Assembly: GCA_000403945.1 (NCBI GenBank)
Contig: APFI01000179.1
Span: 1 to 19,389, forward strand
DNA from: Desulfovibrio sp. Dsv1
GTDB lineage: Bacteria > Desulfobacterota > Desulfovibrionia > Desulfovibrionales > Desulfovibrionaceae
Direction: 5' to 3'
DNA length: 19,389 nt
A program made the position numbers and the translations under genes. The notes under the pieces are model-generated. The model saw only the letters and a program-made list of their open reading frames with translations, was not told the origin of the DNA and did not search any database. Positions 1-7,268 of the stretch are shown here, one piece after another. Within the stretch, counting starts at the first letter, position 1. The number at the start of each line of letters is the position of its first letter.

Positions 1-275
1 CCGCTTGCGGTTAAAGACAAGCGAACCATGCCACAAAATAAAATTCCGGACAATATCGTGACTACACTGCCCAACGGTAAAGCGGAACGGTTCACCGGAA
101 CAGCATTAAAAGAGCGGGCATATGCGCAAACATGCACCCGTTCCCGGCAAAGGACCGGTTATCTGCTGATCTGGGCACACCGCTATACCTATGTGTGGCC
201 GCATTCGGCTCTTGGCAGAAATCCTGCAGCTTCATTCCTGATCACAGGGCAAACAACGTATTGACACTCTATACC
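1..275 (+). pseudogene. IS481-type transposase, C-terminal remnant (frameshifted, 5' end outside window)
   Basis: The frame open from base 1 to a TGA at 262-264 reads like the end of the integrase core of IS481-family transposases: NGKAERF, then KERAYAQ, then HRYTYVWPHSALGRNP. The usual family ending (a NN-L-LY/H-T type tail) is not in this frame but is found in the +3 frame just after it (ANNVLTLYT, ending near 274). One frameshift around 225-235 therefore separates the two parts. Spacing residues between the DDE core blocks are also changed. No start codon of the gene lies in the window. I infer a dead, decaying insertion sequence copy; the family call rests on motif recognition. Confidence 0.65.
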
Positions 276-408
276 CCTAGGCGCGTCCGCGCCTCAACCA
301 GTTCTACCTGCGTGAATTCGCGCGGGCACAAGAAATTCGTGTCCAGCGGATTCTTGAAAACGGGCCGATGGACGCGCAAACCTCGCGAAGCGTGAGAGCC
401 CAGTCATA
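276..408. other. intergenic stretch with a short open coding-like fragment
   Basis: No complete gene is visible. On the plus strand, after a TAG at 276-278, one frame stays open and reads with coding-like codons (RLNQFYLREFARAQEIRV in part) until it runs antisense into pdxT. It has no good start and I do not recognise it. It may be the 3' remnant of a gene destroyed together with the neighbouring IS481 copy. Confidence 0.3.
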
Positions 409-446
409 TAAAAAAGCCCTCGCGCTTGCGGCGCGAGAGCTTTTTC
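409..446. terminator. intrinsic terminator after pdxT, bidirectional in form
   Basis: A hairpin with arms 416-425 and 431-440 (10 positions, one mismatch) and a 5-base loop. It is flanked by an A-run at 410-415 (a T-run on the minus strand) and by TTTTT at 441-445. It ends the minus-strand pdxS-pdxT transcript 18 bases past the pdxT stop, and could also stop transcription coming from the left. Confidence 0.85.
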
Positions 447-463
447 TTCAGGGGAAGGGCTGC

Positions 464-1042
464 TCAGTTTCCGCACATTTCAAGGAAGTAGCGATGCAGC
501 CGCGTATCGGGAGTCAGCTCGGGATGGAAGGAGGTCGCCAGCACGTTGTCCTGGCGCACGGCCACAGCCTGCCCCTTGACCTCGGCCAGCACACGCACGC
601 GCGGGCCCACGCCGGTCAGCACGGGCGCGCGGATGAACACCGCTGGAAACGGCGGCAGACCCAGCTCCGGCAGGTCCAGATCGGTTTCAAAGCTGTCCAC
701 CTGACGACCGAAGGCGTTACGCCGCACAACGGCATCCAGCACGCCCAGACGGGGCTGGTCCGAGTTTTCGATCTCGCGGCAAAGCAGGATCAGGCCCGCA
801 CAACTGCCGTAAACCGGCATGCCGTCTTTAATGCGCCGCCGCAGGGGATCGAGCATGCCCAGCTCCACCAGCAGCTTGCCCATGGTGGTACTTTCGCCGC
901 CGGGAATGATCATGGCGTCGATGCCGTCCATGTGCCCGAGCTGGCGTACTTCGCGGGCCTCGACTCCCAGACGGGCCATCGAGGCCGCGTGCTCGCGGAA
1001 GGCCCCTTGCAGCGCCAGAACACCCACGCGGGGGTTGGTCAT
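464..1042 (-). CDS. pdxT: pyridoxal 5'-phosphate synthase glutaminase subunit PdxT
   Basis: PdxT hydrolyses glutamine and channels ammonia to PdxS in the DXP-independent vitamin B6 pathway; the two form a 12+12 complex in the cytosol (family knowledge). The 192-residue product has the class I glutaminase features: IIPGGEST at 45-52, the nucleophile Cys81 in VYGSCAGL, and the His173/Glu175 pair in SFHPEL. The length is normal. The ATG at 1042 was chosen because the protein then begins MTNPRVGVLALQGAF, as in the family; the frame is open further upstream but would run into pdxS. Only one base separates this ATG from the pdxS stop, so the two are surely co-transcribed and probably translationally coupled. 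Confidence 0.97.
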   Translation of the reverse strand: MTNPRVGVLALQGAFREHAASMARLGVEAREVRQLGHMDGIDAMIIPGGESTTMGKLLVELGMLDPLRRRIKDGMPVYGSCAGLILLCREIENSDQPRLGVLDAVVRRNAFGRQVDSFETDLDLPELGLPPFPAVFIRAPVLTGVGPRVRVLAEVKGQAVAVRQDNVLATSFHPELTPDTRLHRYFLEMCGN

Positions 1043-1043
1043 C

Positions 1044-1925
1044 TTACCAGCCTCGTTCCTGCATGCGTTCGGCATCCGGGATGGAGGAAATCTCAATGCC
1101 GACCATGGGTTCGCCCAAGTCGCGAGAGATTTCGGCCAGCATGGCGTAATCCCTGTAGTTGGTCACGGCCTGCACAATGGCCTTGGCGCGCTTGGCCGGA
1201 TCGCCGGACTTGAAGATGCCCGAGCCCACGAACACGCCGTCGCAGCCCAGATGCATCATCAGGGCCGCGTCGGCCGGGGTGGCGATGCCGCCGGCGGCGA
1301 AGTTGACCACAGGCAGGCGGCCTTCCCTGCGCACGGCCAAGCAGATTTCCAGGGACGCGCCGCATCCCTTGGCGAAGTTGGGCACTTCGGCGTCGGTCAG
1401 GGCGCAGAGCATACGGATTTCATCCATAACCTGACGGCAGTGGCGTACGGCTTCCACCACGTTACCGGTACCGGGCTCGCCTTTGGTGCGGATCATGGCC
1501 GCGCCTTCGGCGATGCGGCGCAGGGCTTCGCCCAGATTGCGGCAGCCGCAGACAAAGGGCACGGTGAAGTCGCGCTTGTCGATGTGGTAACGGTCATCGG
1601 CGGGGGTCAGCACTTCGCTTTCATCAATATAGTCCACGCCCAGAGCTTCCAGAATGCGCGCTTCCACAAAGTGGCCGATGCGCGCCTTGGCCATGACCGG
1701 AATGCTGGCCACTTCCATGATTTTTTTGACGATGGTGGGGTCGGCCATGCGGGCCACGCCGCCGGCGGCGCGGATGTCGGCGGGCACGCGTTCCAAGGCC
1801 ATAACGGCGCAGGCACCCGCTTCTTCAGCGATTTTCGCCTGTTCGGGGGTAGTAACGTCCATGATCACGCCGCCCTTGAGCATTTCGGCAAGGCCGGTCT
1901 TGAGGCGGATGGTGCCCTGTTCCAT
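1044..1925 (-). CDS. pdxS: pyridoxal 5'-phosphate synthase subunit PdxS
   Basis: PdxS builds PLP from ribose 5-phosphate, glyceraldehyde 3-phosphate and ammonia supplied by PdxT. The product is 293 residues, the normal length, with family-typical sequence throughout. Visible features are the catalytic lysine region IPVMAKARIGH (Lys80), the second lysine in MIRTKGEPGTG (Lys148), Asp23 in GGVIMDV, and the phosphate-binding NFAAGGIATP. The start at 1925 has the Shine-Dalgarno AGAAGGAG at 1933-1940, seven bases upstream; an in-frame extension to 2000 lacks family similarity. It is first in a two-gene operon with pdxT. Confidence 0.97.
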   Translation of the reverse strand: MEQGTIRLKTGLAEMLKGGVIMDVTTPEQAKIAEEAGACAVMALERVPADIRAAGGVARMADPTIVKKIMEVASIPVMAKARIGHFVEARILEALGVDYIDESEVLTPADDRYHIDKRDFTVPFVCGCRNLGEALRRIAEGAAMIRTKGEPGTGNVVEAVRHCRQVMDEIRMLCALTDAEVPNFAKGCGASLEICLAVRREGRLPVVNFAAGGIATPADAALMMHLGCDGVFVGSGIFKSGDPAKRAKAIVQAVTNYRDYAMLAEISRDLGEPMVGIEISSIPDAERMQERGW

Positions 1926-2009
1926 AGCTGTACTCCTTCTATGCCGGGCGGACCCGGCGGATGATTTGGCGGATCGCCGCTCGTGCCAGCGGTGTTGCAT
2001 GCGTGTATG

Positions 2010-2038
2010 TATATAGGCGATAATCGCCCGGCTGACAA
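2010..2038 (-). promoter_or_regulatory. sigma70-like promoter of pdxS-pdxT with inverted repeat in the spacer
   Basis: On the minus strand, a -35 box TTGTCA (2033-2038) and a -10 box TATATA (2010-2015) are exactly 17 bases apart. The spacer contains the inverted repeat GGCGA-TAA-TCGCC (2016-2028). Transcription would begin near 2003, giving a leader of about 78 bases before pdxS. The boxes are seen directly; an operator role for the inverted repeat is inference. Confidence 0.6.
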
Positions 2039-2079
2039 TACATCCGCGGTGCGCCGCAGCAGACCAGGATCCTGACGCG

Positions 2080-5000
2080 TCAGAATTCCCAGCCGAAGCT
2101 CATGCCCGCGTTGACAGACGAACCCGCCGTGCGGAATTCCCCGCCCAGATCCACTTGCGCAAAAAAGTCACGACCGCGCGTCAGCCGCAGACTGCCCTGC
2201 GCCAGCAGGGAATCCCGGCCCACAAGGTTAGTGGCCGATGAAAAATCCGCGGAGCTATAGCCCCGGAAGGAGGCGTTGCTGCGGAACGTGCCGTCCAGTA
2301 GCTCGTGTCGCCAGGCGGCCAGCACATCCACGGCCAGTCCCGCTTTTTCCGAAAGTTTCCAGACGCGGCCCAGATGCCCTCCCAGGGAGAGAGGCAGGGA
2401 TTGGCATATGCCGCCGTTCACATTCAGACGGCTGGCTTGGCCGCCTGTTTCCGAAAGGTCGGGGCGCCGCACGAAACCGTATTCCAGCCAGGCCAGCGGC
2501 CCGGCGCTGTAGCCGTCCCACGTCCAGTCCTTGCCCGCGCCCAGCAGCGCGCCGCCGGCCAGGCCGGTCCAACGGCTTTCGTTGCGCCGCGCGTAGCCGT
2601 TGAAAGCCACATCGCGGCGCATTTCGTTGTCTTCCAGCCCCAGCCGGGCCTGTCCCGTCAGATAGAAGCCGTCCCACTGGTTGGGGCCGTACAAGGCATG
2701 GGTACCCAGATACGCGCCGCGCGTCCCCATCCGGGCGTTGTGCCAGCCGTTGACGTCCGTACGGCGGCCCGCCAGGGCCAAGTGCAGGCCCAGGGTGAAC
2801 CCCGCGTCCCAGCGGCGCTCCATGCCGCCCAGAATGCCCATGCCGCTGCTGGCCCAGCCCGCCGTGCCGCCGTGATCCTGCCGCACAGCGGAACTGCCGA
2901 AAGGCGTGAGCCAGACCTGCCAAGAGGGCAATGGTTCATCCCTGGCGGCACGGCGTGAGCCCATGCGCCGCATGGACTCGTTGCCCAGCATGCGCCGGAG
3001 CAGCAGGCTGGTGAATTCCCTTTGCTGGAGAAGGCTGGCCCGGCCGGCCGCGTCATAGGCTTCCGACCCGAGTTGGGCCAGACCCCGGCGCACATCGCTG
3101 CCGCCCGTGGATGACCAGTCCAGGGCCGCAAGCAGGGCGCGCATGTTGCCTCGCGCGGTGGAGGCCACGCCCGGCAGTGCCCGGCCCACGCTGGCCGCGC
3201 CCGCGCTGTCGGCGTAACGGCTGTAGACGTCGGCGGCGCGGCTGACTCCCAGGACGGCGTTGTTCCCGCGCATGTCATGGGCAGCAAGGCTGAAGTCCAG
3301 GGTGGGCGAGGTGCTCCACACGCCGACCTGGGCGAAATTTCCCGTCAGCGGGCCCGTCGCCGTTACCATATCCCGCAGCGTCAGCGACAGGGCGTTGGGG
3401 TAAAAGACATTTTGACGGGGCGTCAGCAGGAGGTTGCCCTTCAGGTCGGCGGTGGTGGCTTGCAGCGCGCCGTGCCCGCCCTGCGGGCCGAAAGCGATGA
3501 GCATGGCACCCGCCTCAGTCTGGGTGTATGAGCCCACAGTCAGCGTGTCGCCCCGCCAGCCCGGCAGCACCCTGCCCGTATTGAGCAGAGTCTTGCTGAT
3601 TTCGCCGTCCCCCAGAAGCAGGCCGTCCGGATGCACCAGCACATCGCTGTTTTGCAGCATGCCACCCGTGCCGTCGACGCGTCCGGCCACGACCAGATTG
3701 CCGCCGTCCACCACGGTGGCTCCTTTATACGTGTTTTCGCCGCTCAGAATGAGCGTGCCCGCGCCGGTCTTGCGCAGGCCCACAGCCAATCCGGCCAGGG
3801 CCTGCGCATCGGCATTGTCGCCGCCGGTCCGGAAATCCGGGTGGTGGTAGTCGTCCTTCCATTGCTCCTGGCTGATGTCATTGCCGAATTCGGCGACATA
3901 GCCCCTGGTGTCGAAGGTTTCCAGGGCGTCTTTGCTCCTTCCCGGCAGATCGGACACGTCCGTCACGTCGGTCGCGCGCATGCGGTTGGCGTCCAGCAGG
4001 GCGATGCCGCGCACGGCCTTGCCCGCGTCCAGGATGCCCCGGCCGAAGACCTGCTCCCTTGTCAGGCCTTCGATCACGTAGTTCCCGGCATCAATGTAAT
4101 CGTACAGCCCCTGCAACGGGTAGCCCAGCCATGCTTCGGGATGCTTGTTGTGGGCCTGTGCGACCAGGGCCTTGGCGGCGGCCGTATCGGCGGGCTCGGG
4201 TATTTTTTTATCAATGATGCGGATGTAAATCTTTTCAGTCTCCCGACTAAAGGAGACGATGTAGTCCGGCGCGCTAAAATCCTTGTCGGCCGTGGTCAGC
4301 ACGGCGTCGGCCAGTTGCTTGCCCGTCATCCAGGGATAGGCATGCTGCACCAGCGCCAAAGCGCCGCTGACCACGGGCGCGGCCATGGACGTGCCGCTCA
4401 TGGACATATAGCCGTTGGTTGAGGCGTCCAGAGAGATGATCAGGCTGCCGGGGGCCATGACGGTCCACCGTTCGGCTCCGCCGGCCAGATTGCTGAACCA
4501 TGGCACAGCCCCTTCCGAGAGGCTGAGCGTTCCTCCGGAGCTTCGCGTGATGCAGGATCCGTCCAGCGCGCCCACGCTGAGCCAGTTGCCCAGATCGGAA
4601 CCGGCGTAACGCGGTGCCAGAGCCAGCAAGGACGGGCTGTTCATGCCGTTGTTAGCGGCCGCGAAAACCATGACGGATTCTGGGTGATCAAGGGCGTGGT
4701 CCAGAATGGCGATCGACAGCGGGTCATATTTCACTGTTTCAATATACTCCAACGGAGAAATCGCGTCGTGGAGCGTGAGCGGATCATAGTAGCGCGTCCA
4801 TTCGAGCTCCCCCCAACTGTTGTTGAAGATACGCGCCTCGGGACGGACGGCGAGGTAGGCGTCCCAGTCCAGAAGAATGTCGACATCGCTGGCTGTCAAT
4901 ATGGGGCCGCCCCAGACGGCCGCGTCAAAGGCGACGCCGTGCATGCCCACACCGTCGCGCCTGGCCGCGACAATGCCCGCCACGTGGCTGCCGTGCGTAT

Positions 5001-5280
5001 CCAGATTCCAGTCCGGCGCAAAGGCCTGGCCCGTCGCCTCGATAACGGCGGCGGCCGTCGCCGCCTTGCCAGCCAGCTCGGGGTGGTTGATGCGGATCAT
5101 CTCGTCGATGACGCCCACCGTCACGCCCGCGCCGGTATAGCCACGGGCGTAAGCTTCGGCGGCGTTGATGACGTCCAGCGCGCCGCTTCGGTCATATTCC
5201 GGCGTCTTGAAAGTGTCCGGCGTGGCCGCCGCCACAGGGCCGCATACGAGAAAGAACACTGAAAACCAAAAAACGCGCAT
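2080..5280 (-). CDS. subtilisin-type (S8) autotransporter serine protease
   Basis: Predicted type Va secreted protease of 1066 residues. An N-terminal signal peptide (MRVFWFSVFFLVCGPVAAA) leads to an S8 peptidase domain with a complete triad: Asp59 in GVIDEM, His99 in HGSHVAG and Ser298 in SGTSMAAP, with AAANNG near 207-212 for the oxyanion site. One autotransporter-associated beta-strand repeat (KTGAGTLILSGENTY) lies near 504-518. An outer-membrane beta-barrel covers about residues 786-1066 and ends in the typical aromatic FGWEF. The start at 5280 gives a clean signal peptide; an ATG at 5322 would add 14 residues and has no Shine-Dalgarno. Neither start has a strong ribosome site. An insertion sequence lies immediately upstream and may have changed its expression. 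The substrate is unknown. Confidence 0.9.
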   Translation of the reverse strand: MRVFWFSVFFLVCGPVAAATPDTFKTPEYDRSGALDVINAAEAYARGYTGAGVTVGVIDEMIRINHPELAGKAATAAAVIEATGQAFAPDWNLDTHGSHVAGIVAARRDGVGMHGVAFDAAVWGGPILTASDVDILLDWDAYLAVRPEARIFNNSWGELEWTRYYDPLTLHDAISPLEYIETVKYDPLSIAILDHALDHPESVMVFAAANNGMNSPSLLALAPRYAGSDLGNWLSVGALDGSCITRSSGGTLSLSEGAVPWFSNLAGGAERWTVMAPGSLIISLDASTNGYMSMSGTSMAAPVVSGALALVQHAYPWMTGKQLADAVLTTADKDFSAPDYIVSFSRETEKIYIRIIDKKIPEPADTAAAKALVAQAHNKHPEAWLGYPLQGLYDYIDAGNYVIEGLTREQVFGRGILDAGKAVRGIALLDANRMRATDVTDVSDLPGRSKDALETFDTRGYVAEFGNDISQEQWKDDYHHPDFRTGGDNADAQALAGLAVGLRKTGAGTLILSGENTYKGATVVDGGNLVVAGRVDGTGGMLQNSDVLVHPDGLLLGDGEISKTLLNTGRVLPGWRGDTLTVGSYTQTEAGAMLIAFGPQGGHGALQATTADLKGNLLLTPRQNVFYPNALSLTLRDMVTATGPLTGNFAQVGVWSTSPTLDFSLAAHDMRGNNAVLGVSRAADVYSRYADSAGAASVGRALPGVASTARGNMRALLAALDWSSTGGSDVRRGLAQLGSEAYDAAGRASLLQQREFTSLLLRRMLGNESMRRMGSRRAARDEPLPSWQVWLTPFGSSAVRQDHGGTAGWASSGMGILGGMERRWDAGFTLGLHLALAGRRTDVNGWHNARMGTRGAYLGTHALYGPNQWDGFYLTGQARLGLEDNEMRRDVAFNGYARRNESRWTGLAGGALLGAGKDWTWDGYSAGPLAWLEYGFVRRPDLSETGGQASRLNVNGGICQSLPLSLGGHLGRVWKLSEKAGLAVDVLAAWRHELLDGTFRSNASFRGYSSADFSSATNLVGRDSLLAQGSLRLTRGRDFFAQVDLGGEFRTAGSSVNAGMSFGWEF

Positions 5281-5327
5281 CTTTTGTACCCCGGTGTAAA
5301 AAGGCAAACATATTTTTTGCATACAGT

Positions 5328-5333
5328 AATTTT
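5328..5333. repeat. target-site duplication, left copy (AATTTT)
   Basis: AATTTT abuts the left terminal repeat of the insertion sequence and matches the six bases abutting its right end (7220-7225). Confidence 0.75.
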
Positions 5334-5349
5334 GATGGCCTCGTAAAAA
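5334..5349 (+). repeat. terminal inverted repeat, left end of IS
   Basis: GATGGCCTCGTAAAAA; it pairs with 7204-7219, with mismatches only at the three bases after GATGG. The transposase stop codon lies two bases inside it. Confidence 0.75.
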
Positions 5350-5350
5350 T

Positions 5351-7090
5351 TCACCTAGCCGCCCCCGGGTAATTTGCCCCTATCGGCTGGAGTTTTTTGT
5401 ACATCGCTGCAATTCTCAGGAGTTGCCGCGCAATATGCTCTTTGAAACGTGCCCAGATGGTCAGATGAAGCATTAAAAAGCCTGGAAAAGAGGAAAATCC
5501 TTTGGTTTTCCGGCTTCGACACCTACCTGCCCTGAATATGTTCAGGCCGATCGCCTTCATGACAACGGCAAACCGCACAGCTTTCATCCCTCGAACGCGA
5601 AGGTGCTTGATACCGGTTCGGCGGTCGAGCTCCGACATGGTTGCCTCAACACCGGCCCGGTAGCGATACTTCTCCCTGAAGGCGGGACTGTTTTCCTCCT
5701 GCCTTCGCCGAGCAAGGCGGATATCTTTGGCGGCATACCGGTAGTAGCAGCCTTTTTTGCCCTTGGAGACGGGACACTGATCAGCCACCGGGCATTCAAG
5801 GCAGACAGCGACGGGAAAGAGGGCACTGTAGCCCGATGCAGTTTTCTTGACCCTGGTAGGTTCTGCACCGTATGGACAGGTAAGGATTTTCCCCTGCTCA
5901 TCGCAGCTGAAATCGGCCAGATGGAATTTCTTCTGCGGCCCCGGCATGGCCGGAGAGATAACCGTTACCTTATGCTCCTGCAAGGCCGTCTGGCAATTAT
6001 CGTCACCACCGTAGAGAGAGTCGGCCAGCAATTCCTTGGGCAACATGGCCTTCTGCTCCAGCTGTTCAAGGGCCGGCAGCAGAGCATGGGCATCATGCTG
6101 ATCCGCTGATTCCACCGTCACCTGGGTGATCAGAGAACATCCATGCTTTTTATCGTGGGTGTAGTTTTCAACCACCTGTGCCTGATACCCCTGTCCCTTA
6201 TGGCCGCTGTAGCCGGCATCAGGATCGGACGGGTTTTGCAGGGAATCGGAAGGCACATCCTTGTTCGGGCGGGCAACCGCCTTTTTGCCGGAGGCTGCCG
6301 TGGTGTCTTCCTCGATCACGCATTGCTCCTCAAACAGCCGCATCAGCAGCTTGAAGCTCTGCATCCTCCCCACCTCAGGGACTGCACCAAAGCGCTGGGT
6401 CAGGAGGAACGCATCTTCGGCAAGTTGGTCGAGCGTTCGCGTGGACTCTGTCGGCTTGACCATGGCAAAACAGGAGGTCTGCGACTTGCCCAGATAACGG
6501 CCGGTCACTTCCCCATCGAGTTGGTCGAAGATGTCCCGGTGGTGCCGTTTCAGGTTGAGCAGGAATTTTTTTATCGTTTTGGCGAACAGACCGATGCGGC
6601 CAAGATTGCGCATGTTGGATTTGATATGAACGGAGTCCATGCGCTGCTTGTTCAGGTCAGCCTTGAGCGACTCGGCCAGAATGCGGAGGGAGGAATCGAA
6701 TATTTCGGTGTAAATCGCATCCGTTGCCAGATGATCACGCATGGTCCAGAGGGTTTTGTGACTGATGTACGAGGCTGCGTCCGAAAACGAGGTAATATTG
6801 AGGGCATAGTGCCATTGGATGTTGAAACAGAACTGCTCCACGGCCTGCTGATCCGTATAATCATGCATCTGCTGGAGGATCATCAGTCCCATCATGGCGT
6901 AGAGTTCCTTGGTGGGACGGCCTTGCGAACCATCATAATGTCGGCGCAATGACTCGACGGGCAGTTCCGGCAAGATTTTTTGCTGAAAAAGACCTGCCCA
7001 CGAGCTGTCCAAAAGTTTTCGTCGTTTGGGTCCCAAATGAACCCATGGATCAAAGATGTTGCGCTGTTTGTGATTTTTTACGTGGAACAT
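5351..7090 (-). CDS. IS1182-family transposase
   Basis: A 579-residue DDE transposase, full length for this family. The N-terminal third has the family block FDPWVHLG...DSSWAGLFQQKILPELP. Candidate catalytic residues are Asp152 (KQRMDSVHIKSN), Asp357 (LLADSLYGGDDN) and Glu482 (YRAGVEATMSELDRR). A cysteine-rich segment lies near 430-448. The stop codon is 17 bases from the element's end and no terminator is visible in that gap, so transcription of this gene probably continues into the autotransporter gene on the same strand. The ATG at 7090 has only a weak Shine-Dalgarno (AGGT). Confidence 0.9.
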   Translation of the reverse strand: MFHVKNHKQRNIFDPWVHLGPKRRKLLDSSWAGLFQQKILPELPVESLRRHYDGSQGRPTKELYAMMGLMILQQMHDYTDQQAVEQFCFNIQWHYALNITSFSDAASYISHKTLWTMRDHLATDAIYTEIFDSSLRILAESLKADLNKQRMDSVHIKSNMRNLGRIGLFAKTIKKFLLNLKRHHRDIFDQLDGEVTGRYLGKSQTSCFAMVKPTESTRTLDQLAEDAFLLTQRFGAVPEVGRMQSFKLLMRLFEEQCVIEEDTTAASGKKAVARPNKDVPSDSLQNPSDPDAGYSGHKGQGYQAQVVENYTHDKKHGCSLITQVTVESADQHDAHALLPALEQLEQKAMLPKELLADSLYGGDDNCQTALQEHKVTVISPAMPGPQKKFHLADFSCDEQGKILTCPYGAEPTRVKKTASGYSALFPVAVCLECPVADQCPVSKGKKGCYYRYAAKDIRLARRRQEENSPAFREKYRYRAGVEATMSELDRRTGIKHLRVRGMKAVRFAVVMKAIGLNIFRAGRCRSRKTKGFSSFPGFLMLHLTIWARFKEHIARQLLRIAAMYKKLQPIGANYPGAAR

Positions 7091-7203
7091 GATTTTACCT
7101 GAAATTGTTTGATATCACACAAAAATAATGACATGTTCCGTGTTGTCCTGCAAGTAGAAAATGGCTGCTATTGACAGAAAATTAAATAGTTAAGTTGAAA
7201 AAC

Positions 7204-7219
7204 TTTTTACGAATCCATC
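7204..7219 (-). repeat. terminal inverted repeat, right end of IS
   Basis: Read on the minus strand this is GATGGATTCGTAAAAA, matching the left end at 13 of 16 positions. Confidence 0.75.
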
Positions 7220-7225
7220 AATTTT
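7220..7225. repeat. target-site duplication, right copy (AATTTT)
   Basis: AATTTT directly outside the right terminal repeat, identical to 5328-5333. Joining the flanks at this site gives the presumed pre-insertion sequence, with a TATAAA -10-like box (minus strand, 7223-7228) near the junction. Confidence 0.75.
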
Positions 7226-7268
7226 ATAGAGTTAGGCTCCTTATATCGGCACAAAGCCGCACACCGAC

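Larger units (their letters stand above)
5334..7219 (-). mobile_element. complete insertion sequence, IS1182-type, 1886 bp
   Basis: The element carries a single long transposase gene. It is bounded by imperfect terminal inverted repeats: GATGGCCTCGTAAAAA at 5334-5349, and the reverse complement of GATGGATTCGTAAAAA at 7204-7219 (13 of 16 match). A 6-bp direct duplication AATTTT flanks both ends. Intact gene, ends and duplication together suggest a recent, possibly still active copy. Family membership is from the transposase sequence. Confidence 0.85.

Noticed and set aside
819..1964. Long plus-strand open frame (381 codons) across pdxT and pdxS
   Set aside because: Antisense to two certain genes; His/Gly/Ala-rich shadow typical of GC-rich coding sequence.
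2255..2958. Overlapping open frames on both strands within the autotransporter barrel
   Set aside because: Out-of-frame shadows of the autotransporter; no ribosome sites, domains or sensible composition.
6143..6952. 269-codon plus-strand frame inside the IS
   Set aside because: Antisense to an intact transposase with complete family features.
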